Of a stretch of 32,719 bases of DNA, positions 1 through 7,841 are shown in pieces (the stretch's first letter is position 1; the number at the start of each line of letters is the position of its first letter). Where the stretch lies: the NCBI GenBank assembly GCA_026392045.1, contig JAPLCU010000112.1:1-32719 (forward strand), written 5' to 3'. The DNA is from Armatimonadota bacterium. GTDB taxonomy: Bacteria; Armatimonadota; UBA5829. The notes below the pieces were generated by a model. The model did not search any database, was not told the origin of the DNA, and saw only the letters and a list, made by a program, of their open reading frames with translations. Made by a program: the position numbers and the translations under genes.

Positions 1-6
1 AGTTAG

Positions 7-177
7 ATCGCATTATTTGAACACCAAGTCGCTTTCGGCAAACGCAAGAAACCAGACACTGTCATCCGCTGGCACAACAAGACATTCCGCTCCCCAACAA
101 ACCCAACATTGGCACGGATCGACTTTTTGAAGTCCACAACAGGGCTTTACCATGGCTACCAAGCAAAGGCCGCTTAG
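7..177 (+). pseudogene. Decayed transposase fragment (left copy)
   Basis: An open frame of about 57 codons follows an in-frame TAG at 4-6, has no plausible start and ends with TAG at 175-177. It contains KPDTVIRWHNKTFR, which resembles the KPxTVxRWHRxGFR segment of integrase-core (DDE) transposases. The stretch 52-124 matches the reverse complement of 2613-2685 at about 54 of 73 positions, so the two are fragments of related elements in inverted orientation. Only a small part of a transposase is present and the family cannot be named. A chance open frame is possible, but the nucleotide match to the second copy argues against it. Confidence 0.4.
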
Positions 178-536
178 CTTACTTCTGATCTATGACTTCC
201 AGCAAACCTGCTCAATCCACCGAGCGGATGTATGGTCACGTTTGCTAATCTCGCAAACCCAGGTTTTTGGGGCATGATGCCAAATAATCAGGTCAGATGT
301 GCGTTTATATAGACGTTCTCAGCTCGCCCAACCTAATGCACAGCTGCCTTACAATCACCGTAAATCGTCCGGATGTATTATTGTGAGCCACAGGCGGAAC
401 TTTAGCAAAAGTTTTCAACATACCAAGAAAAGAGGATATTAACGCCTAATGGTAGAATCGGATATTAGAACATATCAACTCTTGGAAAACTTTTTCCCGC
501 ACAGTCTTACGCAAATGCAACCAAGGAGAAATATCA
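178..536. other. Intergenic region upstream of the GH2 gene
   Basis: There is no convincing gene here. A weak candidate promoter for the glycosidase is TTTCAA at 413-418 and ATATTA at 436-441 with a 17-nt gap. An imperfect palindrome around GCAAAAGTTTTC near 405-416 is loosely like a LacI-family operator, but it is too degenerate to call. The left end borders the decayed transposase fragment. Confidence 0.3.
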
Positions 537-2327
537 ATGAAGCTACGTTGTGTTTTGGTTTTGGGCGCAGCGTTATTTATTTCGCTGCAGATGCAGGTGG
601 TCGCTGCGGAGGATGCTGCATCCACGTGGAAGCCGGTCCCTAATGTTCTGCTGTCGAAGTTCGCGAAAGATGTCGATCCGAAAGCCCCGCTGCCGGAGTA
701 TCCGAGACCACAGATGGTTCGCAGCAAATGGCAGAATCTGAACGGTCTCTGGGAGTATGCAATTCTACCTACAGAGACGCAGAAGTTTGAGTCGCAGGGT
801 CAGATTCTTGTTCCGTATCCTGTTGAGTCGGCGCTTTCCGGTCTCAAAAAACACCTTGGCCCCAATAACAACCTCTGGTACAAGCGTAAGTTTGAGATTC
901 CGAAAGACTGGAAAGGCAAGCAGATATTGCTGCATTTCGGCGCCGTGGATTGGCGGACGGAAGTTATTGTCAACGGCAAGATCGTCGGAAAGCACGAGGG
1001 CGGATATACTCCCTTTGCTTTTGACATCACGAGCGCTTTGAAAAAAGACGGGGCGCAGGAACTGCTGGTCAAGGTCTGGGACCCGACGAATGGAGATAAG
1101 ACGAATGCCTGGTGGCAGCCTCGCGGCAAGCAGACGAACAAGGAGTTTGATGCCGCCGGCGGCATCGTCTATACCTCCACTTCAGGCATTTGGCAGACGG
1201 TGTGGCTGGAACCGGTCAATAAGTCCCATATCACCAGCATCAAAGCGGTCTCTGATATTAAGGGCAAAACCGTTACTTTTACCATTCAGGCCGCAGGCGA
1301 CAAGTCCGGCAAAGTAATCGTCGAGTGCAAAGACCTCGCCGCCAAGGCTTCGGGCAAGATCGGCGAACCCATCGTAATAAAGGCTCCCAAGGCTGAGCTC
1401 TGGTCGCCTGATACGCCCAAACTTTATCCGATCACCGTGAGCCTCGGCAAAGATGACAGCGTCAAGAGCTATTTCGCCATGCGCAAAATCTCCATCGGCA
1501 AAGACGAGAAGGGCATTACGCGCATGCTGCTCAATGACAAGTTCGTCTTCCAGCACGGCCCGCTGGATCAGGGCTTTTGGCCGGACGGCCTTTACACCGC
1601 CCCCACTGACGCCGCCCTCAAGTATGATGTTGAGGTGATAAAGCAAATGGGGTTTAACGTCCTGCGCAAGCACGTTAAGGTCGAACCCGCACGCTTCTAT
1701 TATCACTGCGATCAGCTCGGAATGCTCGTCTGGCAGGATATGCCCAACGGGGAGGCCAACAAGAACGATGAATCAAAAGCGGACTATGAACGCGAATGGA
1801 AGGAAATCATCGAGAATTTCCAAGTCTTTCCCTGTATCATCATGTGGGTGCCTTTTAACGAAGGATGGGGGCAGTTTGACACGGAGCGCATTGCAGCGCT
1901 GACCAAACAACTTGATCCGACGCGCCTCGTGGACAATGCCAGCGGCTGGGACGACAAGAATTGCGGCGATGTCATTGACGTGCACAAATATCCCGCTCCC
2001 GAAGTCGCAATGCCTCAGCCTGAGGAAAAACGCGCTGCAGTTCTTGGTGAATACGGCTCCATCGGTTTTTTGGTCAAGGGGCACTCGTGGAACGATAATG
2101 CAAACTGGGCAATGGTCGTGGTGAACAGTTTGGAAGAGGTCTTTAAGAGATATGACGAGACGAACAAAGCCTTGCGTCCGCTTATTGAAAAAGGACTTTC
2201 CGCCGCCATTTGCGCCTGCAGCACAGACATCGAATCTGAAAATGACGGGTTTATGACTTATGACCGCGAAATCATGAAGATGCCGATTGATAAAATGAAA
2301 AAGTCCAATGAGGCGCTGATACGCTGA
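537..2327 (+). CDS. Secreted glycoside hydrolase family 2 protein
   Basis: This is a probable retaining beta-glycosidase (galactosidase, glucuronidase or mannosidase type) acting outside the cytoplasm. The start is supported by AAGGAG about 7 nt upstream. Residues 1-24 form a signal peptide ending VVAA. A jelly-roll sugar-binding domain (about 40-220) precedes an Ig-like domain (about 225-315) and a TIM barrel (about 325-590). The barrel shows the GH2 pattern GFNVLRKHVKVEPARFY. The likely acid/base is E442 in PFNEGWGQ and the likely nucleophile is E505 in LGEYGS. At 596 residues it is a compact family member. It stands alone between two inverted transposase remnants, which suggests past mobility. 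The sugar specificity cannot be read from the sequence. Confidence 0.93.
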   Translation: MKLRCVLVLGAALFISLQMQVVAAEDAASTWKPVPNVLLSKFAKDVDPKAPLPEYPRPQMVRSKWQNLNGLWEYAILPTETQKFESQGQILVPYPVESALSGLKKHLGPNNNLWYKRKFEIPKDWKGKQILLHFGAVDWRTEVIVNGKIVGKHEGGYTPFAFDITSALKKDGAQELLVKVWDPTNGDKTNAWWQPRGKQTNKEFDAAGGIVYTSTSGIWQTVWLEPVNKSHITSIKAVSDIKGKTVTFTIQAAGDKSGKVIVECKDLAAKASGKIGEPIVIKAPKAELWSPDTPKLYPITVSLGKDDSVKSYFAMRKISIGKDEKGITRMLLNDKFVFQHGPLDQGFWPDGLYTAPTDAALKYDVEVIKQMGFNVLRKHVKVEPARFYYHCDQLGMLVWQDMPNGEANKNDESKADYEREWKEIIENFQVFPCIIMWVPFNEGWGQFDTERIAALTKQLDPTRLVDNASGWDDKNCGDVIDVHKYPAPEVAMPQPEEKRAAVLGEYGSIGFLVKGHSWNDNANWAMVVVNSLEEVFKRYDETNKALRPLIEKGLSAAICACSTDIESENDGFMTYDREIMKMPIDKMKKSNEALIR

Positions 2328-2506
2328 AAACTACCTGTGGGTCGCAAAAACTCCATCTGGGAACTTATGCCTGCTTTTTGCCAATGATAGCGCTGATTCT
2401 TGGCGTTGTCGCTTAGATGTGACTGGGCAAACGATGCTAATTTGATCAGTGACTATTCCAAAACTGAGGATATGTGGGCTGAGAGATGTGACGATGCTTC
2501 CACCGC
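2328..2506. other. Intergenic region after the GH2 gene
   Basis: No gene or clear rho-independent terminator is visible between the glycosidase stop codon and the transposase remnant. The larger gap up to 3116 holds decayed mobile-element material. Confidence 0.4.
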
Positions 2507-2690
2507 CTATAATGATTTGCTGTTTATTTGACCCATGAGACCCTCAACTAAAGGATTTTGCCAAGGTGAGCGATAGCTTGTTCGGGCTTCGTTTATCTCA
2601 GCGGCTGCAATAATGCAGTCCGTGTCAATGTGGTGGTTGTTGGGAAGCGGAATGCCTTATGATGCCAGCCGATAATGGTCTCGGGCTTCA
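2507..2690 (-). pseudogene. Decayed integrase-core transposase fragment (right copy)
   Basis: On the minus strand one frame reads KPETIIGWHHKAFR and a second reads EARTSYRSPWQNPLVEGLMG. The second is the typical end of an integrase-core (rve) transposase, where SPWQNPxVERLIGSIRRE is the usual pattern. The two pieces lie in different frames with stops between and around them, so the gene is dead and internally deleted. Its 2613-2685 segment is about 74% identical to 52-124 in inverted orientation. It lies just past the GH2 gene. The IS family is uncertain. Confidence 0.55.
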
Positions 2691-2786
2691 CGACTATGAT
2701 CAGTGATTCCCAATGAGTCCAATATCGAGAGATCATCACCCATAGCTGTCGGAATGCCGGAGTCGGCAACCGTTTAGGACTTATGT

Positions 2787-2857
2787 TGGCCGTTGACGGT
2801 TAGCGGTTAGCGGTTTGGGAACTGTCAACCATTAACTGTCAACCGCCAACCGTTCAC
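2787..2857. repeat. Imperfect inverted repeat of GGTTAGC / GTCAACC units
   Basis: The left half has GGTTAGC-type units (GACGGTTAGCGGTTAGCGG). The right half has their approximate complement as GTCAACC and GCCAACC units. The arms could fold into an imperfect hairpin. It lies between the transposase remnant and the intron remnant and may be mobile-element debris. No function is apparent. Confidence 0.45.
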
Positions 2858-2924
2858 GTAGATAACGAATAATGCGTCTATTGTCTATCATACTTTCAGG
2901 ATAGCACAAACTGGGCTTTTTGTG

Positions 2925-3001
2925 CTCGGTCGCGGTAGGGACCGAAGTCACCCTCAGCCCCCCGCACAGATCCCAGCGTGCGAGACTATCGCACTGGGCT
3001 C
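2925..3001 (-). mobile_element. Probable group II intron 3' remnant (domains V-VI)
   Basis: Read on the minus strand, 3001 to 2969 begins GAGCCCAG, continues TGCG, a short loop, CGCA, and ends CTGGGATC. This is the size and shape of group II intron domain V, whose usual form is GAGCCGU..UGCG-GAAA-CGCA..ACGGUUC. One base pair near the catalytic end is mismatched. Downstream, a G-rich stretch and a hairpin at 2938-2953 (GGGTGAC, TTCG loop, GTCCC) followed by CTACC resemble domain VI and its branch-point side. No reverse transcriptase is present, so this would be a truncated dead copy. Other structured RNA is possible. Confidence 0.45.
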
Positions 3002-3027
3002 CTGCCTCAGATAGTGACGCGCAGACG

Positions 3028-3075
3028 CATACTTCGTCCTTCGTCAGGCTCAGGAGAGCTCAGCATGCTCACGTT
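3028..3075. repeat. Dispersed CCTTCG/CTCAGGA repeat copy
   Basis: The segment contains CCTTCGTCAGGCTCAGGA and then a diverged AGCTCAGCATGCTC. It belongs to the same loose family as the tandem units at 20740-20816 and the coding repeat at 18608-18740, which share CATCCTGAG/CTCAGGATG and TCGAAGGA blocks. This copy is intergenic. Confidence 0.45.
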
Positions 3076-3116
3076 ATACACACCATTTGCTCTCATTTCT
3101 CGATCTACATCCAAAC

Positions 3117-3836
3117 CTATTTCCCGTTCGAGGCCATGTGACTGTTAAGCTCCTCCATTAGATCGGTCTGAATCTGCTGAATCTCGAGCAACCTCTGCCA
3201 TTGGGTATGCAGAAGGTGGTCCATTTTCTCACTGAGCGCGCGTATCTCCAGCTCGGCTTTAAGGTTGACTTGATAATCATGCTCTGAGCGGAGGCGGTCT
3301 TTGGCTTCCTGCCGGTTTTGGCTCATCATGATGATCGGAGCCTGAATTGCGGCAAGGCAGGAAAGGACGAGGTTTAGGAGAATAAATGGAAATGGATCGA
3401 ATGGACGCCTGAGCAAAGCTATCGAGTTGACTGTAATCCACAATACCAGCACCACTCCAAAGCCAATAATAAACTTCCAACTGCCGCCGAACTCTGCAAC
3501 TTTATCGGCAACTCTCTCGCCGGTTGTGGTAACAGTGTCAAATTCTTTATTGAGGTTCTTGGCAACCGACTCTTTCTCACCAATTTTCCGAATCACCTCA
3601 GATTCCAGTTCGGTAAGCTCTCCCTTATCAGCCTCAAGGCTTTGTTTCACATACTGCATACGATACTCATCAAGATCATGAATGCATATAAAACCGGCAG
3701 GCGACCAATCAGGGTGATCAGCTTTTATCAGCTCGACAATTCCTTCGCGCACCGCTCCTCCCGCAATTACCTCACCAGGCTGCTTTTGCTGCCCACACAC
3801 CTGGCATTTCACTGTCTCGATTTTTGTTGTCGCCAT
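3117..3836 (-). CDS. DUF1003 family membrane protein
   Basis: The start is supported by TAGGAG about 9 nt upstream. The N-terminal part has CQVCG (about 11-15) and a later Cys in FICIHD, the arrangement usual before DUF1003 domains, possibly metal-binding. The DUF1003 core (about 115-210) has GSWKFIIGFG, two closely spaced membrane segments, FDPFPFILLNL and APIIMMSQNRQ, then DYQVNLKAELEI. The C-terminus is helical, LLEIQQIQTDLMEEL. Known members are cytoplasmic-membrane proteins of unknown function. It lies 39 nt after the TrmH gene on the same strand and probably shares its promoter. Confidence 0.9.
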   Translation of the reverse strand: MATTKIETVKCQVCGQQKQPGEVIAGGAVREGIVELIKADHPDWSPAGFICIHDLDEYRMQYVKQSLEADKGELTELESEVIRKIGEKESVAKNLNKEFDTVTTTGERVADKVAEFGGSWKFIIGFGVVLVLWITVNSIALLRRPFDPFPFILLNLVLSCLAAIQAPIIMMSQNRQEAKDRLRSEHDYQVNLKAELEIRALSEKMDHLLHTQWQRLLEIQQIQTDLMEELNSHMASNGK

Positions 3837-3875
3837 ATATCTTTTCTCCTATGGATGAATCTACATTCAGTTACG

Positions 3876-4691
3876 TTACAAAGTCTGCTTTAGTTCCCTT
3901 TGCCTCACGGCCTCATACATCACCACACTCGCCGCCACGGCTATATTCAGCGAGTTAATCTTGCCCCGCATTGGAATTCGGACGACCCAATCCGATAGCT
4001 CGCGGACAGTATCCGAAATGCCCGTGTGCTCATTGCCGACTATAATCATAGTGGGCTTTGAGAAGTCCACATCGGTATAATTCTTATCTGTATTGGCTGA
4101 GGTTGAAACAATCTGCAGACCATTCACGCGAGCTTCATTGATTATGCGCGTGGAATCCGGGTGGATTGCTATCGGCATGGTGAAAACCGCGCCGCGAGAG
4201 GCGCGCACAACACGGCGGCTGAACGGGTCTGTGGTATTGGCGGCCAATATTACCCCCGTCACACCAGCAGCATCCGTTGAGCGAAGCAGCATCCCCAGAT
4301 TATCCGCGTTTTCGCAGCTTTCGACCATCATAACAAGCGGCCGATCCGCTGCAAGTATCTCAGAAACAGGAGAAACCACGCGCTCGATTATAGCCATGCA
4401 CTCAGGTGTGGGCTTGGCGTCTAAAATCTTTGATATAAGCCCCTCGGTGGATTGATAGACGTCTGTACCCGCCATCGCGGCGCGCTCGATCAGCTCTGCC
4501 GCTTCCGGGGTCTTGGCGAACCGGTCGGTGATAATCAAACTCTCGACCTTGCCCCCGAAATCAAATGCCCGCCGAACGATCTCCCGCTCCTCCACAAAGT
4601 ATCTGTTACTGCGTCTCCGCGCTTCTTCCGATTGCAGTTCCCGCAGAAGTTTGATAACGGGGTCTTTTTGGCCTGATATTATTTGAAGCAT
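3876..4691 (-). CDS. TrmH/SpoU family RNA 2'-O-ribose methyltransferase
   Basis: This is a SAM-dependent SPOUT-fold enzyme expected to methylate a ribose in tRNA or rRNA. From the ATG at 4691 the protein has 271 residues: an RNA-binding substrate domain (about 10-105) and a SPOUT domain (about 115-265). Motif 1 is NADNLGMLLRSTDAAGV (128-144), motif 2 is VGNEHTGIS (218-226), and motif 3 is the RIPM...NSLNIAVAAS region (238-255). Its knot, SAM and dimer residues are all present. A TTG 36 nt upstream is in frame, but ATG places the domain start normally and leaves a 40-nt leader behind a strong promoter. The RNA target cannot be assigned. Confidence 0.92.
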   Translation of the reverse strand: MLQIISGQKDPVIKLLRELQSEEARRRSNRYFVEEREIVRRAFDFGGKVESLIITDRFAKTPEAAELIERAAMAGTDVYQSTEGLISKILDAKPTPECMAIIERVVSPVSEILAADRPLVMMVESCENADNLGMLLRSTDAAGVTGVILAANTTDPFSRRVVRASRGAVFTMPIAIHPDSTRIINEARVNGLQIVSTSANTDKNYTDVDFSKPTMIIVGNEHTGISDTVRELSDWVVRIPMRGKINSLNIAVAASVVMYEAVRQRELKQTL

Positions 4692-4737
4692 AAAATCTAC
4701 TTTCTTGAATGTTGTATGGTAACTCAAAACCTGAGCC

Positions 4738-4766
4738 AGTTTACCCTCTGGGTATAGTTATGTCAA
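4738..4766 (-). promoter_or_regulatory. Sigma70-type promoter for the TrmH-DUF1003 pair
   Basis: On the minus strand TTGACA (4761-4766) and TAAACT (4738-4743) are separated by exactly 17 nt. Transcription would start near 4731, about 40 nt before the TrmH start codon. The -35 is consensus and the -10 has four of six matches. Confidence 0.7.
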
Positions 4767-4987
4767 GCAAACATTGGCGCTTTTAATCTGATTCAAGCTC
4801 CATTCCTTGATGCATGATGTGACAAAAAAGTGAGCTATTAAAATATAGCGCTTCCTTCCTTCAGCGAATATTGAACGCTTGTCGAGTATTGATCGCCAGG
4901 TTTGCAGGCATGTGCCCGTGGGTAACAGATTTGTGATTCTGCCTGTTGGTAGAAATTACGGATATCAGCTCTTAAGCTCAAGGAGGC
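4767..4987. other. Intergenic region between divergent genes
   Basis: This stretch lies upstream of the helical-repeat gene. I see AT-rich sequence around 4828-4852 but no confident promoter. The structured motifs of c-di-GMP or other common riboswitches are not recognisable. Confidence 0.3.
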
Positions 4988-4993
4988 ATGAAG

Positions 4994-6058
4994 ATGCGAC
5001 TTCTGGTGACGGTTTCTGTGTTGGTTCTTGCATTTGCCGCTCTATCGATGGCGGCGGAAGTCTGTCCCCCGGGCGCTACGCCTGCGACTACTGCGGCAGG
5101 GCCTGCCCCAAGCGTGATCATGGCAACCAATGACACGTTCGACTATTGCTTTGCGCGTTCGCTCGGCATTACCTGCGCACAAGTGACTGCTTACCGCAGC
5201 CTTGGTCTGAGCAATTCAGACATAACAATGGCTGCAGCTATCGCAAAAAAGAGCGCTCTGACCATCGGCACAGTTGTAGCACAGTATCAGCTGACACCTG
5301 ACTGGAACACCGTTCTCCAGTATTACAAACTGTCCTGTGATCAGTTGGGGTTAATCCCTGACCTGATGAACAAGGACAATAACGTCTACAATGCGGCGCT
5401 CATCTCGCAGATGTATGGCTTCCCAATCGCGGACATCCAGTCGCTCAACAGCCAGGGGTTCTCTTGGGGTGAGGTCAACATGATTACAAACGCCGCCGCT
5501 CGCACAAGTCAGACCCTGCAGCAGATCGCTTCTATGCGCAAGAATGGCGCTACATGGGAAGCGATAGCAACACAGTTCAATGTGCCTTTGACACGCCTGA
5601 CGGAGCCTTGCCCTATTTCGGCGCCGCGAGTCTCAGCGGCTTCAGGCGCCGGGCCGGTGTGCACGAAACCTGTAGCCCCGGTTATGTATAACAATGCTGG
5701 AAATGTAATGATCACGCAAGAAGAAGCCCTCAGATATTATGCCATGGGCAATGACTGGACAAACGTGGCAATAGCCGTCAACATTGCTCGTGAAACAGGA
5801 TATCCGATTTCGCAGGTTCTGTCCGATCTGAGATCGGGGCAGACTTGGGAATTAGTGGCTTTGACCTATGGTGTGCCTGCCAGCAAGGCATTCGATGTCA
5901 GTTGCTATCCATTCCCGCAGAAGAGCATATATTCTGCTTCTATGCAGGCAAAGATCATGGCAAAGCTTGCGCAATATCAATCAACGACAAGCGTTGCAGG
6001 GCCTTCTCCAATAATGCTGCCAGGGGTGCCGTCGGAAGGCAAATCACCTGTTTATTAG
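4994..6058 (+). CDS. Secreted protein with three helical repeats, function unknown
   Basis: AGGAGG at 4981-4986 is 7 nt from the ATG at 4994. It is only 1 nt from the in-frame ATG at 4988, so 4994 is the better start (354 residues). Residues 1-21 are a signal peptide. Three related units of about 45 residues are visible near 70-115, 154-198 and 251-295. Each has a Trp or small-residue turn, an Ala-rich helix and a second helix, as in GFSWGEVNMITNAA, then MRKNGATWEAIATQFNV, and GNDWTNVAIAVNIA, then LRSGQTWELVALTYGV. Cys pairs lie between units. Similar G-x-x-W-x-x-V/I-A repeats occur in uncharacterised exported bacterial proteins. A role in binding or scaffolding is only inference. Confidence 0.85.
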   Translation: MRLLVTVSVLVLAFAALSMAAEVCPPGATPATTAAGPAPSVIMATNDTFDYCFARSLGITCAQVTAYRSLGLSNSDITMAAAIAKKSALTIGTVVAQYQLTPDWNTVLQYYKLSCDQLGLIPDLMNKDNNVYNAALISQMYGFPIADIQSLNSQGFSWGEVNMITNAAARTSQTLQQIASMRKNGATWEAIATQFNVPLTRLTEPCPISAPRVSAASGAGPVCTKPVAPVMYNNAGNVMITQEEALRYYAMGNDWTNVAIAVNIARETGYPISQVLSDLRSGQTWELVALTYGVPASKAFDVSCYPFPQKSIYSASMQAKIMAKLAQYQSTTSVAGPSPIMLPGVPSEGKSPVY

Positions 6059-6082
6059 AGAATGGGCAATATGAGGTAAGGC

Positions 6083-6136
6083 GGGCTGGATTGCAAATCC
6101 AGCCCGAACCTTTGCTGGATTGCAAATCCAGCCCGA
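6083..6136. repeat. Two tandem copies of a 10+3+10 palindrome (family A)
   Basis: The first copy (6083-6105) is exact: arms GGGCTGGATT and AATCCAGCCC around GCA. The second (from 6114) repeats GCTGGATT, GCA, AATCCAGC and CCGAAC. They lie in the gap between two convergent genes. Related copies follow stop codons near 7786, 13733 and 31235, so a REP-like or terminator/RNA-end role is plausible. Confidence 0.8.
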
Positions 6137-6194
6137 ACTTTCCCCATTCACGAAATCAGCGCATATTCGCGACATTCGCGTTTCAGGAGCGAGC

Positions 6195-6213
6195 AGGCCG
6201 CGAGTAGCGGCCT
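6195..6213. repeat. 7+5+7 palindrome
   Basis: AGGCCGC and GCGGCCT form perfect 7-bp arms around GAGTA. It lies between convergent genes just past the family A pair. The 5-nt spacer resembles the palindromes at 30112-30235 and 31069-31189. Confidence 0.7.
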
Positions 6214-6259
6214 ACAACCCCCGTCAAACGGCTACACGGCCAAAGCGCAAACGGCAAGA

Positions 6260-7696
6260 CTAGCGGACTAAACGGAACCCGCGGTGGCTGCTATAGTTGT
6301 ATGGGGGGTCGAGGCCACGGTAGGCGCACCGGCAGGTGTTGTCGTTGCCATACCAACCACCGCCCCGCAAGACACGATAGCTGCCACTTGTAGGCCCCTG
6401 TGGGTCACTTGACGGGCTTGTAGAATAGTAGTTGCTCTGGTACCAGTCCTTGCACCATTCCCATACGTTACCAGCCATATCCTGACAGCCGGAAGGACTT
6501 CCATAACTCGAATAACTGCCAACAGGGGCGGTCTGATACTTTTGGTAGCCGCCGCTTGCAGCATTACTATCATACCAGTTGTTACAATACTCATTGTTCC
6601 AAGTATCGCCCCAGGGATATACTCGCGCACTGCTCACCGTCCAACAAGCAGCACGTTCCCATTGAGCCTCAGTAGGAAGATGACCGCCAGCCCAATTACA
6701 GAATGCCTCAGATTCATAATAGCTAACGCCAACCACAGGGAAGCTATCGGTTTGAGTAAAAGGCTGACCACCATACCAATCCTGTGCAGCAGCCCAGTAA
6801 TATGGCTCGGTGGGGCTATAACTTAGTTTCCAAGACCAACCGGCTGTTGACCAATAAGAAGAGTTAGTATAGCCGCCAGAGTCCATAAATGCCTGATACT
6901 GACCTCGCGTTACCTCATACTTGCCTATACTATAGGCGCCAAGGGTTACTGAGTGCTGGGGGTTCTCGTCACCGCCCGTTCCAACTGTTCCCATAACGAA
7001 AGAACCGGCGGGGATATCGATCATTTCGATAACGTAAATAGGCGACACCACTTGGATATCACGAACCATAATTGTAGGCCAATAAGTTGTGCTGTTTGGC
7101 TTATAAATGGAGCATATCCCTGTCACAGCGATATATTGCCACTCGGAATAAAGAAAAGTGCCTGCTGGAACGGTGCATTTTATATACAGTCCCGAACCAT
7201 CATCCACTGTGAAATTTGTGGAATCGATCAGCTGATACTTGCCCCAAGTTTTAACAAGCAAGCCTATGTTATTCAGACCGATTGAGCTGCTTGTTCCTTT
7301 TTGACCGCCTGTTCCAACAACATTCCAGTTACCTCCGCCGAGCGCAAGATTATTCGTACCAACAGGCGCAACCGTGCCGTCGCCGTTATGCGCTGCGATA
7401 GCAGCAAGAATAGCTCGCTCCCTGTTGCTATTAGTCTTCATTGTGCCTGTGACATCAGCGCGCATGCCCACCGTCAGTCCGTGCGCGGTCTTCTCAACTT
7501 TGATGCCCATATTCCGATTATCTTCTTCAATATAGAAATAATTGGCAGAGGCATAAGTCACAACCTTGGCTTTAAGGCTTATTGTGTTTGTAGGTGAATC
7601 AGGTAATAGCTTTGCTGCTGATATAGAAATATCCGCGGCGGCACACGGTAAAGCGCACCAGATAAGACATAGCGTTGTAAGAATACTGTTTCTCAT
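6260..7696 (-). CDS. Secreted FGE/SUMF1-fold protein with N-terminal OB-like domains
   Basis: AGGAG 8 nt upstream supports ATG 7696 over an in-frame ATG at 7723. That gives 478 residues with a signal peptide ending CAAA (about 1-20). Residues about 25-215 hold two similar beta-rich units (SANYFYIEEDNRNMGIKV and NFTVDDGSGLYIKC), like the OB-fold units often linked to exported proteins. Residues about 220-478 are an FGE-sulfatase domain: MIDIPAGSFVMG, GKYEVTRGQYQAFM, CNWAGGHLPTEAQWERAA, YPWGD, DMAGNVWEWCKDWY and RVLRGGGW. In true formylglycine enzymes two active-site Cys follow the RGGS motif. Here the first position is Gly (WYGNDNTC) and only the second Cys remains, so sulfatase activation is unlikely and a binding role is likelier. 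Confidence 0.9.
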   Translation of the reverse strand: MRNSILTTLCLIWCALPCAAADISISAAKLLPDSPTNTISLKAKVVTYASANYFYIEEDNRNMGIKVEKTAHGLTVGMRADVTGTMKTNSNRERAILAAIAAHNGDGTVAPVGTNNLALGGGNWNVVGTGGQKGTSSSIGLNNIGLLVKTWGKYQLIDSTNFTVDDGSGLYIKCTVPAGTFLYSEWQYIAVTGICSIYKPNSTTYWPTIMVRDIQVVSPIYVIEMIDIPAGSFVMGTVGTGGDENPQHSVTLGAYSIGKYEVTRGQYQAFMDSGGYTNSSYWSTAGWSWKLSYSPTEPYYWAAAQDWYGGQPFTQTDSFPVVGVSYYESEAFCNWAGGHLPTEAQWERAACWTVSSARVYPWGDTWNNEYCNNWYDSNAASGGYQKYQTAPVGSYSSYGSPSGCQDMAGNVWEWCKDWYQSNYYSTSPSSDPQGPTSGSYRVLRGGGWYGNDNTCRCAYRGLDPPYNYSSHRGFRLVR

Positions 7697-7785
7697 GGTC
7701 TTTTCTCCTATTGATCTTCTCAAATGTTTCGGGTTTTTGGTTTTATCATGGCTCTTGGGATCACATATCCCAGATGGCCCATTAC

Positions 7786-7812
7786 GGGCCGGATTGCAAA
7801 TCCATCCCGAAC
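7786..7812. repeat. Family A palindrome, diverged copy
   Basis: GGGCCGGATT, GCA and AATCCATCCC, then GAAC, match the family A layout with two arm mismatches. A partial copy (GCCAGCCCGAAC) follows near 7823. The element lies just downstream of the membrane-domain stop codon at 7842. Confidence 0.65.
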
Positions 7813-7841
7813 TTTATTTGTTTGCCAGCCCGAACCTTATT

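Noticed and set aside
395-420. LacI-family operator near GCAAAAGTTTTC
   Set aside because: The palindrome is imperfect and no regulator gene or second site supports it.
2920-3141. Plus-strand open frame over the intron remnant
   Set aside because: It is explained by structured and repeat sequence, and there is no recognisable protein.
4880-4987. c-di-GMP or other riboswitch before the helical-repeat gene
   Set aside because: The conserved core motifs are not present.
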